From Cheilinus undulatus (Eukaryota; Chordata; Actinopteri; Labriformes; Labridae), in contig NC_054877.1 of assembly GCF_018320785.1 (NCBI RefSeq), positions 35,486,151 to 35,550,150 of the forward strand: a DNA stretch of 64,000 nucleotides, written 5' to 3'. Shown one piece after another: positions 11,399 through 23,652 of the stretch. Each line of letters opens with the position of its first letter. Within the stretch, counting starts at the first letter, position 1. Below the pieces are notes generated by a model that saw nothing but the letters and a program-made list of their open reading frames with translations, was not told the origin of the DNA and made no database searches. The position numbers and the translations under genes were made by a program.

Positions 11399-13560
11399 AT
11401 CAAAGCTGAAAGTCTGCACTTCAGTCACGTCTTTATTGTTGTATTTCAAATCCATTTTGGTTGATGATAAAAACTGTATTGTTGTCCGAATACTTACAGA
11501 CCTAAACATATGAGAGAAATCTTTGCAGGGTATGATTTTTAAAAAGTACGCTAAATCCAGTTGACACTGTCCAGTCTCCAACCTGCAATCATAAATATCA
11601 AGCATATTTGATTTTCACAGTTCCAGATCAGGTAGGCTGCAACTTGATTGGAATCAGTTCAATCATTGTATCACCAAACACCTGAGGATTCTTGCACAAG
11701 TAGTCATTTGCAACAAGCCTCAAATTAAGTCACGCCTTTCCGATTGTTTGAGGAACCAACCTTACAGCTTGAATCAGTAAAAATATATGTGTTTATTGAA
11801 CATTTTCATTCACAAAAGTGGAGTTTGTCTCTCCTGGCAAGCTTGTTTAACTGGATTTATGTTGGACAACAAAGTCAGCTGTGTTAAGTTCAAGCAGGAA
11901 CCACTATTTCCATGAGGGTGGGAAAGAAAGCACTCCTTTTCCCTGAATGAGAAGGTCAAGTTAAGCATTTCATCTGGTAAAAGCTGCAACTCTGAGCGTT
12001 GATTTCCACAGGACTCTCCTGCAGGCAACACAAAGTAAACTGAAAGATGAAGGAGCTGAAAGCAACACTAAAAAATTGGCTGTTTTATCCACTCAACTGA
12101 CAGAGAAGGCCAACGTGGTAGCAAGTGGTGAAAATCCTTAGAAAGCTCTAGAAGCCATTAGGATGATGAAGACGTGGTAGCTGCAATTGCCGAGGGGTTT
12201 TCAGCTAAAAGCATGAAAAAAGAGAAAAATAATGTTTGCTACTGCAGGTGTTCAGCTTGGTGGTTGCACAGAGGCACAAAGAGTCTCCGCTAAGATTAGA
12301 GTATAACATTTTACATGTTTTTTTTTATCTTTAAATGCCTTTGGGATTCATCTTTGAATTCTCTTGGTGCCAAAAAGACCCTGTTTTCCACCCTGATGTC
12401 ATACATTCACTGTAAAGACCTTAATTAAGAAATCTCACATCTCTAATAGAAGAGAACAAAGATTGAAACGTATCTGTCTTGATGGAGTAAAATGGTTTAT
12501 GGAAGCAGGACTCCTTCAGACTAAGTTGTGTTCCCCTTACAAAAACCGAATGCATGCGTTGTACATTGAAACTGATACAGTATACATGTTATTATGGCTG
12601 TAGGCTTTTATGATGTTGAGAGGAATGTGTCAACACTCCAGCTGACAAGTCTAAGTTTAGCCCTTACACGTGGGCGTACAGTAGGAGTATATGTCAAGAA
12701 AGGAAGTTCAGACTTTTGATTTGATTCTACAGACTTACAGTTTATATGACCACTTGGCTGTATATCAGCCAGGAAGACAAAAATCAGATAGGGGAACGAG
12801 AGGAGCTTTTTTTTATGATAATAAAGGTCCAGAAGAAATGCAGCAGTTCAATAATGTAGCAGAGGCTGTAATCACAGAATGTCAGTCAGCAATGTACAGC
12901 AGAGCAGCTGTTACTGCAGACATTTCAATCAGTCTCACTGCTCAGACATCAAGTACAGTATGCAAGCTGCAGGGTGCAGTTCAACAGAGTGGAAACACAT
13001 CTGAAGTCGATGTTTTTAAAGTTAAAAATGAGGCATTTTATCCCAAAATCAAAGTCACAATGCATGAGGAAGGGCACAGAACAACAACAAATGCTTTGGC
13101 TGAATGACAGTTTAAGTGAGTCTGCAATGTTCACATTAGATTTTCAGACTAAAACACCTTACCCTACTCTCCTCTCCTGTTTCACCAATAAGTGAGATGG
13201 ATACTGACAGACAAGTGCTGATGAACATTTGAAAACAAGACCCTATGATAAGTTCTTAGTGAGGATAAAGTGAGGATATGCACCTCATAGTGGATCCCAT
13301 AGTTATTTTTTCCCTCAGCAATATAATACAACTTTCTATTATTATGCCTTAAGACCTGTGTTCCTAAACAGGTGAAGCCCTCTCTCTCTCCCCACATAGT
13401 GGGTGTACAGGATGCCCAGCCTTGGCTTTATGACAGCTAATAACTATGACCCACCTACTACTCAGGAAAGTCTATCATGCCAAAATATCAACTACAGACA
13501 TCAGAAAATTATCAGTAAGTTTTGACACCGTGTGTGGTGCTGATATCTGAAATTTCCAGG
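11399..13560. other. Gene-free stretch
   Basis: Largely unique AT-rich DNA. The longest frame, 12691-13107 (138 codons), has no recognisable domain, splice context or repeat match and I treat it as chance. I see no RNA gene. Confidence 0.4.
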
Positions 13561-13561
13561 T

Positions 13562-13860
13562 CCAGCCAATCCATCCATTTTCCTTCTGCTTATCCAGGAC
13601 CCTGGTGGCAGACATCTCTCAGACATCTCCTAGGGATTCCACGGCGTTCCTAGGCCAGATGAGATATATCTTCCACTGGGGTCTCCTACCAGTTAGACAC
13701 ACCTGAAAGACCTCCAAAGGGAGGCATCCAGGAGCCATCCTAATCAGATGCCAGGACCACCTCAACTGGCTCCTTTCAACGGGAAGGAACAGTACATCTG
13801 TTTCAAGCTCCTACCAGATGTCCAAGCTCCTCAACCTATCTCTAATGTTGTGTTCACATC
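13562..13860 (-). mobile_element. 5'-truncated LINE fragment
   Basis: The plus strand begins with CCATCCATTTT, the complement of a (GGAT)-type 3' tail, followed by sequence matching the LINE at 19425-20222 (shared AAAGGGAGGCATCCAGGAG-like and CCAAGCTCCTCAACCTATCTC segments). It is therefore the 3' end of a minus-strand non-LTR retrotransposon of the same family. Confidence 0.65.
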
Positions 13861-13937
13861 AGAATTGAGTAAAATCATACAAGGGTACATGGTAAGTCAA
13901 AATAAAGATGCAAGTAGACACGAGAATGAATATAAAG

Positions 13938-15260
13938 TACATAAGTATTCACAGCCTTTGCTGAATACTTGTTGAAGCACCTTTGGCAGCAATTACAGTT
14001 TCTTTCTGAGTATGATGCTACATGTTTAGCACACCTATTTTTGGGCAGGTTCTCTCATTCTTCTTTGCAAAACCTCTAAAGCTCAGTCAGGTTGGATGGG
14101 GAGCGTTGAGCACAGCCATTTTATGATCTCTTCAGAGATGTTCAATCAGGTTCATGTCAGGGCTCTGGCCGGGCCACTCAAGGACATCCACACAGTTGCC
14201 CCTACTTTGTTATCTTGGCTCTGTGCTTAGTGTCGTCGTCCTGTTGGAAGATCAACCTTCAACCCCGTCCGAGGTCCAGATTGCTCTGGAGCAGGTTATC
14301 ATCAAGGATGTCTCTATGCATTGCTGCATTCATCTTTCCCCTGACCCTGACTGGTCTCTAAGTTCTTACTGCCAAAAACATCCCCACAGCATGATGCTGC
14401 CACCACCATGCTTCACTGTAGGGATGGTATTTGCCAGGTGATGAGCAGTGCCTGGTTTCGTCCAGACAGGATGCATCTTTGTTTTATCAGACCAGAGAAT
14501 TTTGTTTATCATGGTCTGACAGTCCTTCAGGTGCCTTTTGGCAACTCCCTTTACTGAGGAGTGGCTACCATCTGGCCACTCTATTGGTGGAGTGCTGTAG
14601 AAATGGATGTCCTTCTGGAAGGTTCTCCTCTCTCCACAGAGCAATGCTAGAGCTCTGTCAGAGTGACCATCAGGTTCTTGGTTGACTCCCTGGCTAAGGC
14701 CCTTCTACCCCAATTGTTCTGATTGACTGGGCTTTAGGAAGAGTCCTGGTGGTTCCAAACTTCTTCTATTTATGGATGATGGAGGCTACTGTGCTCATTG
14801 GGACCTTCTATGCTGCAGAAATTTTTCTGTACCCTTCCCCAGATCTGTGCTTTGATACAATCCTGTCTCAGAGGTCTACAGAAAATCCCTTTGACTTCAT
14901 GGCTTGGTTGTGTGTGCCTTTGCAAATCGTGTCCAATCAGCTGAATTTACCACAGGTGGACTCCAATCAAGTTGTAGAAAAAGCTGAAGGGTGATCAGTT
15001 GAAACAGGATGCACCTGAGCTCAATTTTAAGTGTCATGGCAAAGGCTGTGAATTCTTCTGTACATGTGATTTGTTTTCTGATATTTATTTTTGATGTATT
15101 TGCAAACATTTCTAACAAACTTTTTTCACTTGTTCATTATGAGGTATTGTGTATAGACTTTTAAGTGAAAAATGAAATTAATCCAGTTTGCAATAAGGCT
15201 GTAACATAAGAAAAAGTTGAAAAAGTGAAGCGCTGTGAATACTTTCTGGATGCACTGTAT
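13938..15260 (-). mobile_element. Tc1-like transposon, degenerate, minus-strand transposase
   Basis: The 1.3-kb size is typical of Tc1. The ends carry the inverted motif AGTATTCACAGC (13947-13958; complement at about 15233-15244). The minus-strand frame 14644-14366 gives transposase blocks [12 protein letters not shown] and [14 protein letters not shown], characteristic of the Tc1 DDE domain just before the second catalytic Asp. The rest of the protein is broken by stops and frameshifts, so the copy is dead. Confidence 0.85.
14366..14644 (-). pseudogene. Tc1 transposase fragment
   Basis: A 92-codon open segment of the transposase inside the Tc1 copy. It spans the region around the first catalytic Asp (WSDKTK) to the [10 protein letters not shown] block. 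Flanking parts of the catalytic domain, including the SPDLNPIE-type block, are not in frame. No functional product is expected. Confidence 0.8.
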
Positions 15261-15261
15261 A

Positions 15262-16515
15262 TTCAATTCAGTATCTTACTCACAGTGCTTAAGTGTCAAA
15301 AGAAAAACATTTGTTTACGTCCTCCACACCGGACCTGTGAGCTTTGGCTTAACATCCACTATGAGCCTCGGCTCCATGGTGTTTGTCTTAGAACACAGCA
15401 CTGTGTTACCCTGTGTTTCATAAAAGGGGCAAAAATATAAAAATATATCTTTATGCTCTAATACTGCACATATCACATCATAACACTGAAATTTGTCCAT
15501 AATTTGCTGCCGCTCTTACGCAAATAAAGTGTAACCACTCTGCTTTAGCCCGCAGGTTCTTACAGATAAATATAGCTAGACTTGTAAATTTATTTCTGAC
15601 CAGGTTACCACAAAGGAAACGATCTTGCAGAGTTAGGGTTAGAGCAAATCCCAAGAGTCATTGCCTAACTCGCTCCACATTTCTGTGGCACAGGTTTTAA
15701 TTGTGTATGCTCGGAGCAGTCGGCCGTCCTTACAGGAAACCCCAGAAATGAAACGTAAAATATTTGCCTTACCCCAGACAGGCCCCAACTAAACACTACA
15801 GCACAATGCTACAGTTCTACTACCTCTGCACACACATCGAATTCAATCCAAAGTCAAGCACTGGAAAGATTCTGATTATTAAAAATCAAGGTTTTATTGT
15901 ATCCAGCTGAAGTGCTTTTATTATTTCAGTGAAGGAAATGTCTTTGAGCAAACTTCATGTAACTGATCCCACAATAGCTCACATTGTCTAGTGGGTAAAT
16001 GTGTCCTTTCTCACACCGACCTTTGAGCTATCTGCATCAGCAAAAACCACATAATCACAACATCTCCATCCAAAACGTTCCCCTCCAAACCCACAAATTA
16101 AATATGAACTCATGACACAGGAAGAGGGGCCACCTCTCACTGAAGAACGATAAATGTAAACAACAGCTTGGATAAAACATTTCATTCAGGACTTCATATG
16201 CAGTAAACATTTGTAAAAGTACAATATGATACTATACACTTTATTGTTCCCTTAGGGAAATTTGTTTTGGACTCCAAGTGCTAGGCTGCCATAAACAACT
16301 AATAAGTAATAAACAGAACAATAGCAACACTTGTTCTTGACTTATTTATGGCTGGATTAATGGTAATGGTACTGAGATGACATGGTCAGTGAAGTAGTTG
16401 GGCAGCTTGGTCAAGAAGGATTTTGTACCTACATTTATGTTTTCCATAGTAAGACACCTGCTGACTTTGATAGTCCTGCCTAGGAGTCCTGCCTTGCCTA
16501 AGGCTGCCTAAAAAA
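15262..16515. other. Gene-free stretch with a possible LINE tail
   Basis: No coding signal. At about 16236-16272 the sequence ACTTTATTGTTCCCTTAGGG resembles the inverted 3' end of teleost LINEs; the identification is weak. The remainder is unremarkable AT-rich DNA. Confidence 0.35.
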
Positions 16516-16517
16516 AG

Positions 16518-16990
16518 GTAGATAAAAAGTGGTTACAGAGTGGAAAAATAGGCAAAAAGTGGAAAAAATGGTTAAAAGAAACAAAATGGATTAAAAAGGC
16601 AATAAAGGGTCAACAATGAGCAGCAAGAAAGTGGCAAATAGGAATAAAAGTGTCAAATAATGGCAGATAAAAAGTTACAAAGTGGAAAAAAAAGATTTAA
16701 AAAAAGTGGAAAGAATTGTTTCAAGGGAAAAAATGGGTTAAGAAAGGCAATAAATGGCCTGAAAAGGCAAAAAGCAGTGAAAAGGTGCCATAAAGGGTTA
16801 AAAGTGGCAAGATTAGCAGATTAAAAAGTAGTTACATAGTGGAAAAATGGGTACAAATGTTAAAAAATTAGTTCAAAGAAACAAAATGGGTTTAGGAAGG
16901 CAATACAGGCTCAACACTGGGCAGAAAAATGGTGAAAAGCAGCTAAAAGGTGGCACAATGGGTTCAAAGTGGCAACAAAACCAAAAAAAA
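16518..16990 (+). repeat. Higher-order tandem repeat of about 150 bp, three copies
   Basis: Units start with G(T/C)AGAT(T)AAAAAGT at about 16518, 16663 and 16817, giving periods of about 145 and 154 bp. Each unit runs through the same order of blocks (GTTACA-AGTGGAAAAA, CAAAATGG-like, GGCAATA, AAAAGTGGCA) and is itself built of short AGTGGCAAAAA-type subunits. Related short-unit DNA recurs at 17715-17810 and, inverted, at 58925-59330 and 61140-61720. Confidence 0.75.
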
Positions 16991-17034
16991 AACTGAAAAT
17001 AAAAATGAATCTGTATTAAGGTTTGTTTTCTGGC

Positions 17035-17340
17035 AGTTCACTGTGTATGAACCCCCAAATCAAATTTCAGTCAGCTAAAACATCTCTAAATTTATCAAAT
17101 TAAGCTTCAAAATCATGAAAAATGAGGCAGTAAAATGCGCTTCAGGATGGTGTGGGTGTGTCTGTTGAATAAGCTGAAGCCACGCCCACTCAGGAGAAAT
17201 ACAATCCTCTCAGATTTAAAAAATGTCACAGTCTGAATGTTGACCTTATGATCACAGCTCAGCTGCCTCGCTCTGTGCCAGAGAAGAGTCAAAGTCTGTT
17301 TTCTGGCTCAAATCTCTGTTATGATGCTTTAAATGATCCA
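17035..17340 (+). repeat. About 300-350-bp dispersed module, copy 1
   Basis: It shares long blocks with 58340-58680 in the same orientation: CAAATTTCAGTCA, ACATCTCTA, AATGAGGCAGTA, AGGATGGTGTGGG, CACGCCCAC, CTCTGTTATGAT. Both copies are flanked by degenerate short-unit arrays. The family is unknown to me; no coding frame. Confidence 0.7.
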
Positions 17341-17500
17341 TCGACCACTGTGGCTGATAGATTTGGCAAATTTACCTCACAATGAACAAAAACACAGCAT
17401 TTGACTGACTGTTATCTTCCAATAAAGGCAGTGACATCAGCTAACAACAGACTGTACTGAGATGAACTGCTCTGTGTTAGAGGGGCGGGGCTTTTCTCTA

Positions 17501-17530
17501 CTGTGGGCTCATGATGTCATGAGCCCACAG
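17501..17530. repeat. Near-perfect 30-bp palindrome
   Basis: Arms CTGTGGGCTCATGA and TCATGAGCCCACAG are exact inverse complements (14 bp each) around a 2-bp spacer TG. It lies in GC-richer sequence (GGGGCGGGGC on the left, GGCCCCGCCCAC on the right) that may itself belong to the dispersed repeat. Confidence 0.95.
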
Positions 17531-17714
17531 TTTGTCACAGTTTGTCACATATTGGCCCCGCCCACATGAAACCAAGCCAGGAAAGAGGCGAAAAACTTTC
17601 TAACAGTCTAAATCCAGAATTCAGTCATATGTAGATCTTAGTGTTTTCACATGTTTACAGCAACTATAATACATTTGTAGTGTGTAACGACTAAAACTTT
17701 GGATTTCATTTTAC

Positions 17715-19000
17715 AGGGTCTTTAAAACAGGCAAAAATTTTGCCCCCCCCCCCAAAAAAAAAGTGGCAAAAATGGGAGGAATCAGTGATTAAAAAAGGGA
17801 TCAAAAGCGACACAAATAAGTCATTTGAATATCAGAACCCAGTAATAGCCTGACACACATTTCAGATCTCCAAAAAGAGGAAACTGTTAGCCAGGATAAT
17901 TGCACCAATGCTACAGATCCAACACACATACATGAATATCATCAGTAAATCACAACTGGTGAGGGCCCAGTCACTGGTTTTTTTTCCAGGGGCTCAGTCA
18001 ATTTGGTCCTAGGAATGTTGAGAGCCTCCAGGTTGACATATTTTGTACAAAAATCACCAAGGGGACATCCTGACATTTGGCACATACATTTATGTCACAC
18101 TCTGGTAGAACTTCTGTGCTCCTATAGTCTCTTAACTGAGTCTGCATAAGACACCAGAATCTACAGGCAAGGGTTGAGTGTCAGAAGTGTTTTAGTTCCT
18201 GCTTGTATTCTGAGTAGTCACTAGTGTTTGTGAGGGCAGGGTTTGGGTGTGGGTTGAGTTTGGGTTTGGATTTAGTCATCTGTCCATAAATCAGAGCATT
18301 CACATATTTAAAGATGAAGATTGGCTAGACTTTAGTCCAGAAAACCATCAGCTTTCATCTGACAGAGGTTTACTATTTCATCATTTTCTATGTACAGACA
18401 ACAAACTAATCAGATGCCTTCTAATGTCTTCTCTCTAACTTTTCTGGCCCTCATGTCGTTGGCAGACTGTCAACAAGGAGGAGACAAACATAAATCTTCA
18501 CCCTGAAGTTCTTTATATCTGAAAGTATTACTGGCATCATTTGAAGCTCTGAGAAACTTTGGCTCGTCATCCAGCCCAAAATTTTGATTAATCACACATG
18601 GAAAACATGTCTCCAAACTACGTACACTTTGCACTACATGCCACAAGAGCATCAGTTCTCACACCAAACAAACGAAGCCGGAGTTTTGGGAGTCAAGTGT
18701 CGTGCAAGGTCTTGGATTATGAGGACTGGAAAGCCAGGGATTAAAACCCCCTGATCTCTTGATAAGTTGAACCACTGTACCTCTTATGAATTGGGCTGTC
18801 ACAGTGACAACACTAATCACAATTAGTTAAGGACCTTAATTAGAGCATCAATTCTTTATTAATTGCATGCTTTATTGCCTCTTTCAGCACACTTTGGTTT
18901 AGCCACTGCAGTGTCTCCCTGCAGCCACAGTGGTGTAAAAGAAGTCCACCTCTGCAACTTAATGTCTCATTTCACTTTAAAACCTCAGAGATGGGACACA
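17715..19000. other. Gene-free stretch
   Basis: It begins with a short AGTGGCAAAAATGG array (to about 17810), then AT-rich DNA. 18230-18280 is G/T-rich (GGGTTTGGG repeats). No exon or RNA gene is recognised. Confidence 0.4.
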
Positions 19001-19172
19001 GATGGCCGTGCAGCTATGCCATGTAAGCAGGTGGCCCAGGTTCAAATGCGGCCTTCAGCCACTTTCCCACATGTTACACCTCCCTTCTCTCTTCCTTGTT
19101 TCTGACTCCTCCCTCTGTCCTCATCTCTAAATAAAGGCATAAACACCCCAAAAATAATACCTTTAAAATAGC
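19001..19172 (+). mobile_element. tRNA-derived SINE, older copy
   Basis: A B-box-like GGTTCAAATGC, the TTTCCCACATGT block, CCTCTGTCCTCATCTCTAAA and the tail ATAAAGGCATAAA-CCCCAAAAATAATA match the layout of the two younger SINEs at 43451 and 44084. Divergence is higher and I cannot see a clear target duplication. Confidence 0.7.
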
Positions 19173-19424
19173 ACCAGAAAAAGGTCAGTGGACAAGTCAA
19201 AGTCATTTGCACCTTGTGTTCTCACACCTTTTTACTCTTTTCCTTATTTCCATTTTAATCCATAACAAGTTCCTTTTCCCGTTTTTAAGTTGATGTCATA
19301 ACGTTCAATCTGCCTGAAGTTCCTTACCTTATTATTTTTTTCAAAGCAGGTCTGTATCCAGAAAAGGATATCACCCTTAGTTTAAGACAGTATAAAAATC
19401 CAAAATAAAACAAAAATAATGCCA

Positions 19425-20222
19425 TTCATCCATCCCTGCTACCACCAGGTCGCAGTGGTAGCAGGTTGAGCAAGTCACCCAGACATCCTTCTCCCCAGCA
19501 ACACTTTCCAACCTGCTGTGGGATCTCAAGGCATTCCCAGACAGGAAATATAATCCCTCCAGCACATTCTGGGTCTTTCCTGAGTTCTCCTCCCAGCTGG
19601 GTGTGCTCAGAAAACCTACAAAAGGAGACATCCAGGAGGCATCCCGATGAGATGCCCAAACCACCGCAACTATCTTCTTGTAATGCAAAGGAGCAACGGC
19701 TCTACTCTTAGTTCCCTCTGGATGTCTGAACTCCTCACCTTATCTCTAAGGCTGAGCCCAGCCACCCTCACATGAGAAAACTCATGTTAGCCACTTCTCA
19801 TTCTTTCTGTGATTACCCAGAGTTCATGACCATGGGTGAGGGCTGGGGCAAAGACTGACCGGTAAGTTGAAAGCGTTGCTTTCCAGCTCAGCTCCCTCTT
19901 CACCACAACGCTCTGGCACAAGGCCCGCAGAAAAGCTGATGCTGGATGTCCCAACTCCTGCTGCAGGTCCCCAGCTGAGACAACCAACAGAACCACATCA
20001 TCTGCAAAAAGTAGAGACGCTCTGAGGTCCCTGAACGGGAAACCCTCCTCCTCCCAGCTTCACCTTGAAATCCTGTCCATGAAATTCAACGGCAGAATCA
20101 GAGGCAAGGGGCAGCCCTGATGGAGGCCAACGCGCACCTGGAACATGTCCGACTTTGTGCATACAGCTTTGGTTATACAGGGACCTGACAGCAGCCGCAG
20201 GACCCCATATTCCCATGGATAT
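19425..20222 (-). mobile_element. 5'-truncated non-LTR retrotransposon (LINE), RT and C-terminal part
   Basis: Read on the minus strand, the copy enters within the reverse transcriptase (FQVRVGLHQGCPL, then FMDRISR at about 20060), continues to the catalytic FADDVVLL motif near 20000 and then TYRSVFAPALTHGHELWV at about 19820-19860. It ends in a GGATGGATG-like tail at 19425. Several frameshifts separate these blocks, so it is inactive. The family is a teleost RTE/Rex- or L2-type LINE; I cannot choose by eye. Confidence 0.8.
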
Positions 20223-20329
20223 GTGAAAATGTTCATCTGTTGTGTCAGGTTAATTAAGAATGGACAGTTAGCCAGCAGACCACAGTTTTGACACCCCTGA
20301 TGTATAGTCAATTTACATTATATTGAAAA

Positions 20330-21416
20330 ACTGTTGAAAATTCTTTTCTTCTTTTGTTAACATGGGTTCACTTAGGGTAAAACTGCTGAACTGTCAGCTG
20401 TAACTCCATAACATTGGCTCAGCCAACCAGCACTGTGCTTTAATCCAAATGTTCTTCAAAAAGTTGCATAATGTAGATTCTTGACAGCCAAATGCCGGAT
20501 AATTCCTCCTGAACATGAGACTTTAAAGTGAAATTTTTACAATCAGTTATAAAGCTTTCTCCGTGCTCGTTGCCATCTCTGCTTTCGTCCATCTCTCTCT
20601 CTCTTTTTCTCTGTCCATCTGTCCTTACAGTATGTAAATGGCTGTGTTCCTCTCCTGGAAAAAATGATTCCTCCCTTCAACTTTTTTGGCTACTGTCAGT
20701 TATTTCCTTCCAAAGCATAACTCTAAACCTCGTCTTCTCTTTAGAGTTGATTTAGAAACCAAATCAAACTGTTTGGACTTAGTTTGTTTTTCTCCTGTCA
20801 GACTCACATTTCTCACTCACTGTCTCCAAAAAGCCTTCCGAGAAATCCCCCAAGTTGTGTGATCTTTTCACTATTCGCGCATGTTTTCATCTTGGGATTT
20901 TGGACCACTGAAGATGTCGTGTGGTTGTGGTCCAAAAGCAACAGGGTCAGGGTTGCACTGTGGCATCTGAGCTTCATTGTGTGGTATGTGGAGCCAAAGC
21001 CTTTGGGATGAAACAGCTGCCAGGGGCTTCACGCAAGGAAGAAAGCTGTGGTATGTTAACATGGCAAGGTTAAAATAGAAAGTGTGTTGCCTTGTGTGTG
21101 TGGGCATGTATGAGCTGTGTGCTTAAAAATAGATGAATTAAGATGTAAATCTAGTTAAACATTTAATCTTCTAAGGGCAAAGTTTTATTCCTGAAGGTCT
21201 GATTAGTATTCAGCACAGGCCCAGAGCTCCACTCTTCACAATTTGTAGAATCACTTAAGAGTCAAAAGCTTTCCTGACCCTGAATTTAGATCAGCCCATC
21301 CTGGTTTTGGAGACATTCAAGGTCAACATTCAGCATCTCTGCTTTGATTAACTATCCAATCCAACATCCCTCCACCAGCTCAGAGATATGAGATGAATTT
21401 TTAACCGGGACTTACC
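20330..21416. other. Gene-free stretch
   Basis: AT-rich unique DNA with a short CT-rich run (20585-20615). No exon is recognised on either strand. A LINE truncation point and a hAT-end-like GTTTTGACACCCCTGATGT lie just to its left (about 20285). Confidence 0.35.
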
Positions 21417-21560
21417 TTGTGACATGTGCTCAATCAGTTTCCTCCACTTTGTCTTGCTGATGTGAGGGGGTGTATCTCTGACAGTCCACTTCAGTCTGCT
21501 CTCAGCTCAGTTCAGCCGGTCTGTCTGTCTCCAGAGAGGACGGGGAGGTTCCTACATGGA
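21417..21560 (-). other. Candidate 5' UTR exon of the kank4-like gene
   Basis: On the minus strand a strong splice donor, CACAAG followed by GTAAGTCC, sits at 21416/21415. It points toward the kank4 coding exon about 16 kb downstream, whose acceptor at 5592 requires an upstream exon. The preceding DNA is GC-richer than its surroundings. KANK genes usually have non-coding first exons. The upstream limit shown is arbitrary; I see no TATA box. This is inference from one splice site. Confidence 0.3.
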
Positions 21561-22650
21561 GAGTGGCATGCCCCGGCTGTTTGGAAAATGCCAGCATGCA
21601 GCAGCCTCTGCCATAACAGAAGCTGGGTTTGCTTGTGCGTAAAAGACAGCACAGCAGAGGGAGGGGTTTGTGAACATGCCTTCCTCCAGAACTCAACCAG
21701 ACACACAAGTGGGAGGGCTGACATTCAGGAGTGCAACTGCTCCTTCTTTCAGCAGCCAATAGGAGCTCAGGAGGAGTAACTGTCTGGGAAAGACAAGCAG
21801 CTCTTCTGGGACGGAGTTGACAACATGTCAAAATATGTGGAGAAAGTACCAGTGTCACCTTACTGTGTACCGTCCATGATCATCTCAGATGACACCAGTG
21901 ACTCAGAGACCTCCCCTCATGCAGAATGTGTAACCCTACCCCCTTGCTATGTGGTCTCTGTCCCCTGTAATCAAATAAATCGAGGGGGGCAGAGGGCTTG
22001 GTGGCATCCATGGGGGTTAATTCTCTCAGTTGCATACCTCTCATACTTGTTAGATCCTCTTTCAACCTCTAACCAGCATCTTCCTTTGAGGCACCACCAG
22101 CATACTGGTGAAGACAAGTAGAACCCACAGTATGGTGTTAATGCACCATCAGTGCCACTGAATTTGCTGTACAGGAGTGTAAATTGCTTTATTGTCATGC
22201 AAGTGGCATTGTAGGTAAGATCATTTCTGTGTCAACAAACTGTGTCCAATGCTGTAACGATGAATGAATAGCGTATGGTTAAAAATGTTCAATTACTTTT
22301 GGATGGGCTGCTGTAAAATCATGTAAAATAATATTCTCCAGATGATCTCCCAGACCATTTCTGTCCAACATAAACCTAAATACCCCCAACATTTCAAATG
22401 GTTCATTCGTCTAGTCCATCTGGAGAGTGTCTTCTGACTGTTAATTAATGATGTGAAGAATTTCTTGGTTGCCAGAGGAGAAGGCCCCAGAAAAATCTGA
22501 GCTCGCAAGTTGTCCTACAGCACACCAGCTAGGTCAAATATTTTATTTCTCCAGAATAGAAATCTAACATGTTCCAGCCGTATTAACAAAAGACAGAAGT
22601 ACACATCTTCATGCTCCCCAGAGGATACATTATTCAGGTTCTAATGATTT
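21561..22650. other. Gene-free stretch
   Basis: Overlapping small frames on both strands at 21500-21860 have no known domain. GCTTTATTGTCATGCAAGTGG at 22187-22207 may be an inverted LINE 3' end. Otherwise unique. Confidence 0.35.
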
Positions 22651-22652
22651 CC

Positions 22653-22890
22653 ACCCCACTCTGTGATTTTATGTGGTCTTCAACTTTGTGGCTGAGTTGC
22701 TGTTGTTCCTAAATGCTTCCTGGGGGATATCTTGCAGGGGAGGAAATTTCACCAATACAGTCCCACGCTTGAAGTCACTGAGCTCTTCAGAATGACCCAT
22801 TTTGTGTATCAAATGTTGGCAAAGAGAGAGTGCGTTCTCAAGGTTTCAGTCATGACACCAGCAAAATACCAACAAGTTAGCATTCAAGCT
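22653..22890 (-). mobile_element. Tc1-type fragment (family of 388-1684)
   Basis: GTGGCTGAGTTGCTGTTGTT followed by CCTAAATGCTTCC matches 31335-31370 and, inverted, 575-610. The following ATTTCACCAATACAG and GAAGTCACTGAGCTC are shared with 43980-44045. Only one internal half of the element is present. Confidence 0.6.
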
Positions 22891-23592
22891 AAAGTTGAAA
22901 TATGTAAAGTTAGGGCTAGATCTAGCCATTTCAGGAAGGTATTTTGGTAAGCTAACCTCCCATCTTCTCTTTGAAATGATCAGGATACATTAAGTCAGCG
23001 GTTCCAAACTTGTCCTGCTGGGCCCTGTATTGGCAAATGGAACCATTTTCAAGCCCCCCATCCATCAACGTATGGATCAACACATATCAATAGAGCCCTT
23101 TAAACAGGTAGAATATGGAAACACAAAAGGCCGTGTCTCTCTTTAATGGTTGCACTGCTAAAGCCATGATATGACTTGTCATGTTTCCCTGTCTTTGTTT
23201 TAGTAGTATTAATGTCTGGTGTATATTCTTTATTGGTCTCACATTTACCTGGCGATCATTAAAAAAATGCCATGCTTTGCAAGCACTGGTAAAGATTAGA
23301 AACGTGTCTGGTGGAAGCACACATCCCTCAGACACCCTCTTGCAGACTGCAACCAGGAGACTCCACCGCTGTCAGGACAGAAGTGGTGTCATTTTCCTGT
23401 ACAGCAGATTTCCTGTTTTAGAGTAGCTACACAAAAGGTGGCACGGTTTAGCTATGTTAGCTTTAGCTCTGTAGCAAAATAACGTAACTACATTAAAAAC
23501 GTAGTTAATGTAAGCCAAAGTATATGCATTAGCTTTAGCTTATGCAGATGTTGCTATAGCTAACTTAGCTACATTACATATTGAAATGAAAT

Positions 23593-23595
23593 GTG

Positions 23596-23647
<52 letters not shown>

Positions 23648-23652
23648 CACAC
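23593..23652. repeat. TA/TATATG microsatellite
   Basis: A nearly symmetrical array: GTATAT units, then about 14 TA repeats, then ACATAT units. It can fold into a hairpin. Confidence 0.95.

Noticed and set aside
12691..13107. 138-codon open frame, plus strand
   Set aside because: No domain, no start context or splice support, surrounded by gene-free DNA; chance frame.
21502..21858. Overlapping frames of more than 110 codons on both strands
   Set aside because: GC-richer patch, no recognisable family and no consistent start or splice pattern.
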